This document shows, in pieces, positions 12,255-24,589 of a stretch of 64,000 nucleotides of DNA; position 1 is the stretch's first letter, and each line of letters starts with the position of its first letter. The notes under the pieces were generated by a model that did no database searches, was not told where the DNA came from, and saw nothing but the letters and a program-made list of their open reading frames with translations. The position numbers and the translations under genes were made by a program. Origin of the DNA: Rhabdophis nuchalis (Eukaryota > Chordata > Lepidosauria > Squamata > Natricidae); assembly GCA_039707465.1 (NCBI GenBank), contig CM077647.1, forward strand, positions 42,345,110 through 42,409,109, read 5' to 3'.

Positions 12255-15200
12255 CACTGTGGTAACAGACAATTCACTCAAGAAAGATAACGAAGGGGCA
12301 ACTATTTTGATGTGTCATTTCCCTGGAACATGACATCCAGATTCATGCCTGGAGGATGAACTAAACTGCATCCATTAAAAACATTTTTGAATTCCATGAA
12401 ATTATAATATTAACTCCCTCGAGAAAACTGAGGCAGAATACTCAATAAAGCTTCCAGTTAGTAGCATTTAATTCTTAGTAAAGAAGAACTAATTTATTTG
12501 GGAAAAGGGGAAGATGATACAAATTTCTAACAGAGACATAGGTACAATCTAATGAATGTTGAAAGCAAGAATTTCTTTTACATTCTAAAACCGTATTTCC
12601 TAATTTTCTGAAATTATATTGTAGCTCCTCTACCAAGTTGTTAAATGTGATCTTTTTATTATTGTTTATTTAAATTTATTATTTTGCTATTTTTTGTATA
12701 AAATAACATCCAGCCTACAAAAAAACCCCTAAGAAAATCAGAAAGTTTTAATGTAATATTCTGATTGATTCTAGGAAAGGTTTTATATCCTCTTAACATT
12801 TTCCCTCATTTCGTTCAAATAACTCATCCATATCTTTTTTCTAAAGAGATTCATCCATTTTAAATCTTTATTATTTTGTTCCAGGTCTTTTTCACTGCAA
12901 AATGATAAATTATCTGTGACATTTTTAAGTAATAAAACTGGCTCTTCGGGAGGAAACTTAATCAAATAATGGTAACAACCCCTTTTTCCCATAAACCTCA
13001 ATTAGGTGGTACCGAGGACAGTATTAGGTGGCTATCTTTTGAAGAAATAGACTTGAATGGCACAGTGCATTTGGCAGCTTTTATTCATCAACACCTTCCA
13101 TTCTGAAACTATTTTCTCTCAGATGTGTCCCTAGTTGTCTGAACAAAATTGCAAAAAAAAAAAAAATCTATTTGAAAAAATGGAGAATATACTCTCTTTA
13201 TTAAATCTTACCTTTCTGGAAGTAGCCAAGTTTATATTTAAGTCAGATATAAAACTACAGAACCATATGTATAGATATGATTTTATGTAAGTTTCGAATT
13301 TGTCTTGGATAGTACATGAAATCCACAGGAATCGTAAGACTATAGGTTGTCTTGAAATGGAAAAACAGAAATGCAATGGAAAACCGTGGTTGTATCTTTG
13401 TCCAAGAGAAATACATGATTGTGTCCTTTAACAATTGTGCAACAATTTAGGTAAGATCCTAAATTACACAACTGCACACAGGAGAAGTCATTAATAGTTT
13501 AAAACATTCCAAAGTGCTATTAGGGAATTCAACACAGTTTTTTTAAAGTGAATCTAAAAATGTTGCATATGATTCAGAGATCTCCTCTTTGGTAAAAGAA
13601 GTCAAAATTGCATTCACGAACAGCACATTTGAAGCTTGCTTTTAATATGTAAATGTCATGTAAACAGACAGACCTTCGTTTGCCTTGTTGTGGTTTCCAT
13701 CTTTTTTTTAAAAAATCACATCCTTTGGACAACCTCACATCTCTACGTGCTCATACAGTTATCAGAGTTCAACGGGGCGGGGGGGTGGGGAGTATGGTTC
13801 ACTGCATGTGGCCAATGGATATAAATTATACATTTGAAAAGAAAAAAGCACTATGATGCAGAAGTGAGATTTTTACTTGCGCTCTGTCCTCCCTCTCCTT
13901 TTATTTCTTGTGGTTCTCAAATATGCAGAAAGGATAATGATGATTTGCTTAGGCTAGTGGGATTTAAGATGATGAACCAAAAACCTGACATAGAGTCAAC
14001 CATCAGATTTCAGTGAAAGGGAATTTCCCCAGACCTGTCCTATGTCAGCCCATTCATCCATCAGTGCCTTTTTATTATTTGTGGTGGTGACAGTATGAAC
14101 AATAATGACACTCTTTTTTCTCCTCTGCCTCCCTAGTGAGCAAGCTGCTGCCTTCCCATTCAGCTATGTCAAGGAAAGTGGTTTATCAGTACAGGCTGCA
14201 GCTGTCTACCAACTTTAATTAGATTATTTCCCCTAGGTGAGTGTGGCAGTAAACTGAACCAATCCTACACTGCCCTTAGGGCTGCTCTCTCTGCTTCAGG
14301 GCCTTCATTAGCTCTGTAATCCCAAAGGAGGTGCCTGACTGGCTGAGCTCTCTGCTAGATTCCAGGGACTCCTTAGCATTGCAATGTGGGCAGCATTCAT
14401 CTGCATAGCAATTTTCCTGACCAGGTATTGTGGCATTTTGCCATTGGCATGTCATCCATCTGAGAGCCATATATTGAGGCCCCTGTGGCTTAAGATGAAG
14501 AATACCCTATAGGAGAGTGGGGTAAACATGTATATGTTTAGGATGATATTTTTCAACATAAAGAGGGGCAAGAGCAAATGAGTGAAGGCATGAGGGAGAC
14601 TAGTTGGCTGATGAGAGCAAAACACACAAAAAGGCAACCAGCTTGTCCATAACAAAAATCAAGATCAATCTAAACCGGTGTTAGAACTGGCAAACAGACA
14701 CAAAAGACTACTTAACCTTTCAATAACTCTTTTTTCCAGCATTTACCAAAAGGATACAGGAGCAAAGGGCTTTTATGGATCCACGTGAGAGGGGAAGAGA
14801 CCCTTCTTCTAATCCATTTATATCTAAAATGGAAATTTCTAAGAATTATGGCGCATAAAAAATAGATGCCAAAAGTAGAGATTCTCCACTATTACTATAA
14901 CTGTTTGTGGATTAGCACACACCCAGCAATACATTCTGAAATGGAAGACATCTAATAAAGGTTCCTGCAATAATAATTGTACACTTTTATGCACTTGTTA
15001 TATAGATTACAACTAACATACTCATAGTAATAGCAAAAAAAATATTATTGGATAGTTTACAGTTGTAAAAGGGCCATTGTTATGTATTCAACAATTTACT
15101 AATGGATAACTGGTTGTCTATAATCTCATACTCCAGAAGATGAGTGGAGTTTAAATATTGAAGCTATGTGCATCAAATTAATTTGTATGAGTCTTTTAAC

Positions 15201-16410
15201 AACCAATCAGTACCTCCCTTCTGACAACATGCTAAACAGGTGAGAAAGAGTCCCATGAATTTATGTACACACATTTCCCAATAACGTGTCAAATTTACAT
15301 TGATAAATATGTGTGTAAAACACAGAGAGGGGTCCAGCATGGTCTGATACTGATCTAAAGAGATAATACAGAGCATATTAAAATGGTCAGCTCAACAACA
15401 GCTGCTGTTTTCAATAAGCTCACAGCTGGGCCCTCCCCATCTCCCCGAAAACAGTGCCTCCACCATGCCAGACACATGCCTCATCCTTTGTTCCGACTGT
15501 CTACTGCTGAAGTTAAATATCATTCGCTGATAATCAGCACCCCTCCCCCCCACAGCTTGTTTGCAAACCTTCCCATTTTCTTCTCCTTGTTGCTCAAGTT
15601 AAGGAACAGTGAATGTACAGTAAATACGAGCACTGTCATTATCAGCAACCCAAAGAGATTTATCAACAATTTTATTGCAATGCAATTTTGAAATTTAGAT
15701 ATCTAACATCTGGATCCTCTTATTACATCCAGGTTTATGAATATGATTCCCAAAATCTTTATTCTTTCTGTGATTTTTAAATGTGGTTCTTGAGATTATC
15801 CTAGATTATTGTATGTATGTATGTATATAGGTATGTAGGTATGTATGTAGGTATGTTTACCACTGCAGAATTTTAGGATAAATAAAGAGCAGTAGTTTTC
15901 AACATTTGGAATGATACTAAATAACCAGAATTTCAGGTACCAAATGATGGATTTGGGTAAAATATCTCTGCTACCTAACTTTGCATCATCTCCTGATTCT
16001 ATGGTATACCAAAGCATCAAATTTAGCTCAGTCAACAAGCAGGACCCACTATGCTCAATACAACATCCCCTCCCCCGAAATTAATAATATAATTAAGAGT
16101 CAATTAAACCCATTTAGATTTGTCAGTATCCTCCGTGAGGACCAATATCATCTTCAGTAAAACTGACTTCCATAGCTATAATACTTCTTCCTTATCCAGT
16201 CATGTAAGATGATATTTGACCCATTCCAAACTGAGCTCATTTTCTGAAGAATTTATTGGCTAATTAATAAATCTCAATGACACAACCTAAGAGGTTGGTG
16301 CCAAGTCAGCAACTGGATGTGCAATTGTAGTGCCATAAATGTCTGTCTTCTATATACATTTAAAACTCTTGTTCACATATTTATTAAGTAGATGATATGA
16401 TGCAGACGCA
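12255..16410. other. Non-coding DNA, about 4.2 kb
   Basis: Mostly AT-rich. It includes a short (GTAT)n tract at about 15808-15855. The short open frames have no recognisable domain. No repeat family was identified with confidence. Confidence 0.4.
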
Positions 16411-17210
16411 CAGAATAGATCCAAAATCAGATCGTTTCTGGCTTTCGGAGGCGACGGACGTATTCCCGACACGTCCACCGCTTGCTTCTGGTGGGCACCT
16501 TCGGGGGCAGTGGGGCTCTTGTAGAGAGCCCCCACTGTACGGGCGGCTGCAGGAAGCCCCCACCTAGACGGCGGTTGGTGGGGGTCGTTCTCGCTTCGCC
16601 CCAGGAGCTGGAAGGCTGAATGCGGGGGGAAGATTCCTCTCGCCGAAGGAACGTCGGAACAATGGAAACCTGAAGACCGGGCTGAAATGCCGGAGTTGGA
16701 GGAGCGCACCGAGACTCCGGATTAGCTGTGTGGACTGTGAGTTTTTCCTTTAAATGCATTCAACACTTTGGAAAAGAAGAATAGAGGGAGGAGTTTGATG
16801 GTAGGAACCCCCCCTCAAAAAAGCGGCATTTTAAAATGCTCCCCGGGATCGGGGAGAGAGAGAAAGTTAAACATCTGATCTATAATTAACTAAAAGGAAA
16901 TGCATTACCATATATGGAATTGCTGTAGAAACTTTGTATCTGAGCCTCGCTACAGTTGAAATGGAACTTTTACTACTTCTTCACCATTTGTGAACATTTG
17001 TGAACATTCCTTCAATCTTATAAGATCAAGTTAAAAACCTATATAGAAAGCCAACTCAAGTGACTCTCAGTGTTTCTCCCATTGTGAACTCTTCTTCTCC
17101 TTTTTGGATTGGATGACACAATTATCTCTCTGGATTTTATACAACAAATAGTTTGAACTTTGATATAGACTTTTCCTGTTTTCTCGGACTTCACGGACTG
17201 CTTGCCCACT

Positions 17211-17221
17211 GACGCCATCTT
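17211..17221 (+). promoter_or_regulatory. YY1-like motif upstream of ORF1, copy A
   Basis: GACGCCATCTT is a match to the YY1 core read on the reverse strand. It ends 27 bases before the ORF1 start. The same motif at the same spacing is seen in copies B, C and D. YY1 control is known for L1 promoters; here it is inferred. Confidence 0.5.
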
Positions 17222-17248
17222 TTGCTACAAGAACTTAAAATTGCAACT

Positions 17249-18175
17249 ATGGCAGCAAGAAAACCCCTGACTGGAAAATCTCTTTCTGCTCCTGCTTCAA
17301 CAAAAGCCAGTCCAACCCTACAACAGACAAATATTACCACAATGATACAGAAAGAAACAGCAGGAGAGGACACTCAAGCACCATCAGCAGATGAGATGCT
17401 CCAAAGCATAATGAAAGAAATAAAAGAAATGCTGAAAGACCTGATAAGCTCAAGACTGGAACTTTTAGAGGCACAAAGAGTGATAGCAGATAAAAAACAA
17501 AAAATTGATGGGTTGGAGGGGGAGCAGTTGAGATGAAAGAAGAAATAAGGGAATTTCAAAAAGAAATTACAGATATTGCTGGTCATATGTCAAGAATGAA
17601 TTTTGAAAGAATGTCTTTTTTTTAAAGGTTTCAAAACATCCCAGAGTCAGATTCAGAGAACTTAAAAGATTTAATGAGTACAATTTTAGCAGAGTATATT
17701 AAAAAGAATAAAGAATACATCTGGGGGGGATATAGACCTGATTTATAGAATTAATTCAGCATATGCCAGAATAAATGACCTACCCAGAGAGATTCATATT
17801 AAATTTGTAAGAAGGTCTACAAGGGATGAGATTCTGAGGGCGCAGCGAGGAGGGCCTTTGATATATCAACAAAAAGAGATATCCATATTGAAGCAGATCC
17901 CGAAAAAAATTCGAGAGATAAGGAGGAAGTATTCCTTCCTGTCCAAAAAATTATATAAAAAAGGGGTATGGTTCAAATGGTTAATGCCTGAAGGAATGTT
18001 GGTGTTCTGGGACGGAGGTAGAATTAGAATTAAAACAGTAGCATAGGCAGAAGCCTTTCTTAAAAAACATTCCTCAATCCTAGAAGATGAAGATGAGGGA
18101 ACGGGAGAGGCCGTGGCTCCGCCCATCGGTGGGAGGGAAGAAGAAGAAACAATAGCAAAGAGACTCAGATCATAA
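17249..18175 (+). pseudogene. L1-type ORF1 protein, disrupted (copy A)
   Basis: The frame opens with MAARKPLTGKSLSAP and a region rich in Q, S and T, then a coiled-coil-like segment (IMKEIKEMLKDLISSRLELL). It is thrown out of frame near 17520. Later pieces carry RFQNIPES, the DLMSTILAEY block and the conserved C-terminal domain (IYQQKEISILKQIPKKIREI through WFKWLMPEGMLVF and RIRIKTVA). A TAG follows RIKTVA (at 18044), and another stop lies in the RRM-like part. Compared with the intact 282-284 residue copies C and D, it has at least two frameshifts and several stops. L1 ORF1p is an RNA-binding chaperone that coats its own transcript. Confidence 0.85.
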
Positions 18176-18461
18176 AAATGATTTTCTTTTTTTTGGCACT
18201 GTAATTCCTATAAGGATGTTAATATGAACAAATGATTGAATGTATGAAGTCTATGACAATTCTCTAATATGTATGTATCCCTTTCCACTTTTTACTCAAA
18301 TTGATTTTGTATGAAGTCTCGGAGGCAGTTACCACCTTCGGCATGGAAGCTCTAAAATATTTTTATGATACCCTATATACCCTTTTCCTTTTATAAAATT
18401 GTAAAACCAATAAAATTGCTTTACAAAGCACTAAAAGAAAAAAAAGAATGGATCCAAAATC

Positions 18462-21431
18462 TGGGACCCATGACTCCAAAGGTAAATTAATTTAGGGAAG
18501 CTGTGACTACTTCAATGCTCCTGGGCTGTTACTGCAATTATATGACGCTCCTTTTGAACATTCTGTGATAGTTTCCACGGGAAGAGAAGGAAAGGGAAGA
18601 GAAGAGCACTTTTACTTGTCAAGGAGAATTTAAGGTCCTCTAGATTGTAGAGCCATGGAATGGTGCTGAGTGTTCCAGTCTCACTGGCAGTACTACTAAT
18701 AGTGCTATGTGAGGATCCCATCCTTTACTACTTCTTCTCAGGAGTTCTAAGGGCAAGCATTCATTTCCAATACAATAATGGAAAACAGTAGCATCCAATC
18801 ATGAAACAATACATTTTGTGGTCTGAGTATGGACATTTCTCTCAATTTATCAAACCACTTTTTGATTTGTCAGCTGTACCTGGTTCACCTTGGCACCTCA
18901 CAAGCATCCTGCCATCAAAGGTTAGTAGGAAGGGAGAGAATGAAAGAGCAATAAAACTGTGTGGGTGTACAGGATGGGAAATGAGTAGAGTGGAATGACA
19001 GGTGGAACAGACTAGAGCAGTCATATCTAGTTTCTACCAGCATCCCAAGGCCAGGTACCCTTAGAAAATATGCAGATTATTCCCAAACACCTCAGTGTTC
19101 TCAAAATATTCCCATTCCAGCTGGTGGGAAATGGATTAGTCATGGGATGAGAGATGGGCTGTGGGCGAACCTTTTTGTATCTTTTGAACATAGGAAAAAC
19201 TCAGAGCTAGTCTGACTTCATTGCAACCAATGAAGTAAGAGAACCTTTAGTAAAAAATACCCTTTGCTTTAATCAAATGGAGTTGAGGGTCTTTCTTTCC
19301 TAAGGGATCAGATTGGGGCAGGTCTGACATATTTGTAGAATCACACAAGGAAACTCTTTCGTTTCCAAAATTTATTTTGACATGCTAAACCCCTTTAGTT
19401 TGCTTGGAGGTACAAAATTGTACTCATTGTTTGCTTGGAGGTACAATCTGCTCTCCTAAAAGCTGGATGCCTCTGGTTATCTTTCTGATGGCTTAATGAT
19501 GTCAGCAGAAGGGAGGACATTGTTTTTGGAGTTTGGGGAGGGGATTAGATTTGTCATGGGTGGGAATAGAAGACAAAAATCTCATTGAATCTTTTTCACT
19601 AGAAATCAGCCCCAAAAATTCTAAATCATGCCCCCCCCCCAATTGGGGAGATTTTGAGGGTGGAAAAGAAAACCCCACCACTCCTTTCCCACCCTTATTT
19701 TTATAAAAGTCCATGAAGCCTCGGAGTTGCCAGTCCAATGGATGAATAATTGCTGTTTGTATTTGTGATATCTATTTCATAACCCAATTATTTTAAATAT
19801 TTCAATGGTCATCCATATATCCAGTATCAGATTATGGAAGATGCTCTCATGCATACTTATCCAAAACAAACATTGAATATACAAATATATTAACATAAAA
19901 TATCAGTACAGAGGTGGAAGGCCAAGATCAGTCAAGATATCTAGTCTTAGATCTTTACCATATGATAAGCATCTTTTAGATTCTATAACATGCATCATCA
20001 CCTAAAATGCTGATAATTTCCTGTCACCTCCTATAATTCTTCACTGTGCTTCATTTAAAAGCATGAGCACTCAACTTTCTGAAGAAGAAGGGCTGACATG
20101 TAGGAGAGGCTAGAGTAATGTCCAAAGCTTGCAGGAACACTAAATTTGATTTTAAAAATAAGTGTAATATAAATCAATATGATTACTTCCCACAAACTTA
20201 TTAATCTTTTCAATCTGCCATATTAAAAAATACAATATCAGGGGAGGGATATATTTAAAGTTTTTGGTAGCTTCAAATTGTGGACTTCTACTTAGAGTGA
20301 GATGTTGGTTCAACAAAGCAGTTTGGTATTTTGGAAGCCTGATACAAGGAAATGCATTTTTGAATTGTACCATTTAACTTAATGAGGTCAGACTTTTACA
20401 ACATGCTGTATACTCTGTTCTTGACTATTTTCCTAGCATGTTGCTACAAAAGACCATCTTGAAGTCATAAAATAAGGGAAGGTATTAAATATTCACATGG
20501 TTGACATAGATGTACTTTATATACAATGAGATGTGAATAAACACTTCAAACAGGGGGAAGTTTTGCACTTTTTCCCCATTCCAAGTTTGTCAAGGGTTAC
20601 AGGAAATCCTCAATTTATTAGAATTGCTATTATAAATTGGTGTGATTATAAAGTGAGATGTTGTGTGACCATGAGCCTATGATGGCAACCTCAGCACTCC
20701 TTGCCACAGTCAATTCCCGAGAATTAAAAGTCATTAAAAGAGCACCCAACCCAATCTAAGCTATTTCAAGTTGAGTCCCTCCCAGTCTAATCCTCAGTAA
20801 AAGAAAGGATGGCTTCCAATTTCTCCCATTCACTTATCACCCTGTCTCTGCCCTTTGGCTGCCTTGCACCTTGCCTTGTAGGGCAGAAAGCAGCCTTAGA
20901 ATTGTGCAGCTCTGAAGTTGCTTGCCAGGCTCCTGGGAAGCCTCAGTTGCACCAGTCCATCCAGTAGTCCCCAGTAGCATTTGCTCACCTAGTTGTGTTC
21001 TTTCCCAGTTAACCACATCATTTTTTTGCATTTTGTACCATCCACCAGGGCTGAAGTGGATGTGCCTCAGAAATACTTTTTGGACCAAGCCTGAAGCAGA
21101 AACCTTTCTGATCCATCTCCTCCTGGTTATTGTTGTTGTTGTTTTGTGTCTAGCTCTCTGATTCTTCAGAATCCTATACCATCTTCATAAAGCTGCACTA
21201 CCCTTTAAAAGGTTTTCCAAAAGCAGCACAGCATTCTGAAAGCTCAGGGAGCTATGTGTAGGAAACACGTTAGAAAAGCTGGATCCAAGAGAGCAAGACA
21301 AAGAAGAGCTTCTACTTTGGCGGTGGTGGTTGGGTGCAAAAAATGAAATACTGATTCAAGGAATCGGGAAAGAAGGCAGATGAGTGAATAAATACTTGCT
21401 GGCATTTACTGGGATTTTTGTGGGTATGCTG
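18462..21431. other. Non-coding DNA, about 3 kb
   Basis: No gene was recognised. Part of 20600-20680 may be a very eroded TIR element but cannot be supported. Confidence 0.4.
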
Positions 21432-21689
21432 CAGGGGTGGTTTCTAGCCAATGTTTCTGCTGGTTCACTCATGTGCGCGCTTTTTGCACTGGGTGCGTGA
21501 TGCACCCACATGCACAGTTCAATGGAAATTGTTCTGCGCATGTGCAAACTTCCATAAAAGATGGTGGCGGCAACAGCAGTGAACAGGCTCCTGGTTTGGG
21601 GGCATGGCCAGTCTGGCTCGCTGCCGGTTCGGTGACCCAGACCTGCATACCACTACCAGTTCAGCCAAACCGGGAGGAACCCACCTCTA
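21432..21689. mobile_element. Short hAT-like MITE (family H, copy 2)
   Basis: The ends are CAGGGGTGGTTTCTAGCC and, inverted, TAGAGGTGGGTTCCTCCC. It is flanked on both sides by the perfect 8-bp duplication GTATGCTG (21424-21431 and 21690-21697). It has no coding capacity. The interior contains CpG-containing 'tgcgca' words like the other copies. Confidence 0.8.
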
Positions 21690-22049
21690 GTATGCTGCCT
21701 AGCCAGCTGGAGAAGTATGTGTAGGAAGCCAGAGAAGGTGGAGCACACAGAGTAGGATAGTGACCTCAGGTCCAAAAAAAGAAACAGCAAAGGTAATGAA
21801 GCACTTCTGTTTCAGCCACGGCAGCTGGGCACAGAAAAAAAAATAGATGTGGGAGAGAAGGCAACAGGATAAGCAAATGCTTGTGAGGTGGGTAGTGGCA
21901 GCTGAGGCTTCCCAAGTGTTACAAGCAGATCTAGAATCATGCAAGTCTTAGGCTGCTTGCAATCCTACAAGATAGGATATGGGAGGCCCCAAACTCCATA
22001 GATGGAAGGAAGATAGATGTGTGTGTGTAGGGGGGGGGTGTTGTTGTTA

Positions 22050-22232
22050 AAGTGCTCCTATCATTGTAAGTATGGGTCGGCAGCTAAGAGCTCAAATTTT
22101 GATCACATGACTATGTAGACACTGCAATAGCCATAACTTCAGGCATAGATTTAAAGTCCCCTTTTTTCAGCACCATCATAACTTTGAACAGCCACTGAAC
22201 AAATAGCTATAAGTTGAGGGCTACCTATATAG
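22050..22232. repeat. Fragment of TIR element related to 5266-5873
   Basis: It shares 'gctcaaattttgatcacatgac', the 'catcataactttgaacag' block and a terminal 'aagttgagggctacct'-type end with the right half of the element at 5266-5873. The left end is missing or unrecognisable. Confidence 0.5.
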
Positions 22233-22234
22233 AT

Positions 22235-23990
22235 GGTCAGTATCCTGGTGTGAATGTAGGCTTTGGTGCTTCATTTTCATAAAATTCCAAAGATAAATCT
22301 TCTAGAAGTTAACAGAGAGCTATGCAGATTGAATAATCAGAATATGAAAATGCATACAAGGAAGATTTTATAAAAATCGATAGTGGGGAGCAAGGGAACA
22401 GTGGGAAAAGAATTCCTACTTCCGATAATTTACAAAAGTTGTGCAGAGCAGAAATAAGAATTTATAACTGAAATATTAACTGCTTTCTTTCCCCAAATGT
22501 TTTCTTGCTCTCTAAAGAAGCAAAATGTATATTGTAAAACACTTGACTTATTCTATGACATATTGCAATATGGATAACAATTATTATTGGAATAAACTTA
22601 ACTACAATGTGACTATCAATGTTCGCCAAGTTATTGTATTTAGTATCAGCCACTGAATTTTTAAAAAATAGTAAATTAAATTGCAAGGAAAGGAAAACAT
22701 TTATTCCACAGAATGGTTGTGGTGCAGACAAAGAATCAATGCTCCTTTAAAATTCACAGGTGTTAGACGTATGGCTTTAGAACTCTGCAAAAGTAGATAT
22801 AACTAGCTATATACACTTCATGAAGTATTAACCTGTGATACCTGACTTTGATGTACAGTAGACATTCTCTTGGATTAATCAATAATGCAATAAATGAAAA
22901 TAATGTAAGATTCCTTTTACATTTGTACTGTGGTCACTAGACCATTGATCTTTCAAACTCCTCTTTCCCAAAAAAAAAAAAAAATGGATTTCAACCCACC
23001 CCTTTTCAAATTTCTTACTGGGAAGCCTGACTTTTATTGAAGCAGATTCATCTTCATTCTCTTCTTTGAACAGCTGGATAGATGTAACCATTAAACTGCA
23101 AGGTATTGTTATAACTGTATATTTAACTGCCTCTTTGTCCCTCAAATAGCAAGACACACAAGCACACACATAATGTACACATTTCTGCAAACCTTTGTAT
23201 CATTTCAAACAACATACCTCTCACTTAGCAGACGATATATGACTATTTTTGCTGCTGCTGCTAAATTTCAAAAGCAGATCTTCTGAAAAAGTATCACTAT
23301 CTTTCAGTTTACTTAAAAAAAAACCTCTAGGAGACAGTACCTAATATTTTTTTTGCAAGTCTGCTGATCTTTTGAATGTTAAGGTTTTCACTCAGCTGAT
23401 GCGTTTTGAGACACAAAGTAGTTTATATGATTTTAAGAAACACATTATCATTTGCTGACATTTAAAAGGTTATACATTCATGCAGCAGATTCATATGTAA
23501 AAACACAGATTTTTACTAAAAAGTTGAGAGCTAGAAAAGAGTTCAGTCTAAAATCAGACACATTATTACTCCAGAAAAAAAATCATCTGCCTGGTTTGAT
23601 ATTAAATGCACATATCTTATTTTTCCATGAACATTTTTCACTTATGAAATGTAGGCAGCTTTAGGGATTATTTCTTTCAATCCATCATCAATTTCTGCAC
23701 ATGTCACATTCTATCCCACCCACCTAACTTTAAAGAATCCACAACTCCTAAGATACAAAGACTTCAAATCCATATTTCAAATGCATGCAATTTTCCTGGC
23801 TCCTCTTTGTGGTGTTTTTGGGACATTCTTATGGTGCCCACAATTATTGGCTGTGATCCCATTTTCCCCTTGATTCTCAAACATTCCACGGTCCCTCTCT
23901 CTAAGATTATAGTAATAGCGGACCTTCAAGCAGCCTCTTATCCTGCCAAGAGAAATGCATAAGCGGATACCCCCAGGAATAACCCAAAGG
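22235..23990. other. Non-coding DNA
   Basis: No support for a gene or named repeat. Confidence 0.4.
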
Positions 23991-24020
23991 ACAACGCACA
24001 TACTTCCCCAATTCACTTAC

Positions 24021-24177
24021 CTGTCTTCCACAAATACACTGAAGTTTCCAATTCACTTTGTGCCGTAGCGACCCAGATCGCAAACCAGAGAAGTGCGAGG
24101 ACCTCCAGGCACTTGCTTGAATGAGCTGAGACCACCACACCACCAAGGAAAGCTATATACTGCTCTGCCATCTCCAT
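24021..24177 (-). CDS. Candidate first coding exon of an unidentified secreted or membrane protein
   Basis: Read on the minus strand, an ATG at 24177 opens 52 codons starting MEMAEQYIAFLGG. A strongly hydrophobic core (CLEVLALLWFAIWVATAQ, about residues 23-40) follows and resembles a signal peptide with possible cleavage near ATAQS. The next residues are ELETSVYLWKT. The frame then meets a consensus splice donor, ACAG|GTAAGTG, at 24020. An ATG, a hydrophobic leader, a short mature start and a perfect donor together are what a first exon of a secreted protein looks like. I do not recognise the protein. No downstream exon was identified, and the open frame alone is short enough to arise by chance. 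The upstream sequence on this strand is unusually rich in purine tracts and a CAG run, as a 5' UTR might be. Confidence 0.3.
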
Positions 24178-24372
24178 GCTTGCCAGGAGCCTGCTCACTC
24201 TTCAAACCAGCAGTACAATGGAGAACCCTTGCCTGAAGGGTTTCTCCCACCCGCCCCTCTGGTCAGGATTTCTTCAGAGGGCAGGGAGACTGGAAATGGC
24301 TTTCCAGCTATTGTGCATTTCAGTTGGAAAGGAAGAAAACTGTTTAAGACTTGGGAACAATAGAGCTCTTGC

Positions 24373-24373
<1 letters not shown>

Positions 24374-24412
<39 letters not shown>
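24374..24412. repeat. (CTG)n trinucleotide repeat
   Basis: About 12 uninterrupted CTG units (CAG on the minus strand), with a CCG/CCA edge. On the minus strand it lies about 200 bases upstream of the candidate first exon, so if that exon is real the repeat would be in the 5' UTR or promoter. Polyglutamine-like frames across it are not supported as genes. Confidence 0.9.
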
Positions 24413-24413
<1 letters not shown>

Positions 24414-24589
24414 GCCACCACTGGAGCTGCAGCTGCTGGTCCTGTGGTTTTACTTCACTCTCCCCCATTCAGTGGTTACTAGCAGTTTCCATCAGCTGAG
24501 AGCGAGAGAGAGACAGCTGTCCACAGGGGGCTTCAGCTGACTGAGCAGGTTCTCTTGGTCTTTGAGGCCACAGCAGTCATTTACACCAG

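Larger units (their letters stand above)
16429..18444 (+). mobile_element. ORF1-only L1-like retrotransposon, copy A
   Basis: It is bounded by AGAAT(A/G)GATCCAAAATC at 16412-16428 and 18445-18461, a 17-bp target-site duplication with one mismatch, the hallmark of target-primed insertion. It begins with CGTTTCTGGCTTTCGGAGG, homologous to the first bases of copy B, so the 5' end is native and not a truncation point. About 820 bp of 5' UTR precede a broken ORF1. About 270 bp of 3' UTR follow, with the word TGAAGTCTCGGAGGC, then an A-rich tail. No endonuclease or reverse transcriptase is present. It needs an enzyme in trans. Confidence 0.85.

Noticed and set aside
20600..20830. Further copy of the 5266-type TIR element
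   Set aside because: Only a few words such as 'atcctcaattta' are similar; no terminal pair could be shown.
24274..24468. Polyglutamine protein on the minus strand
   Set aside because: The frame consists of the CAG run with random flanks, with no initiation context or domain. At best it is leader sequence of the nearby exon candidate.
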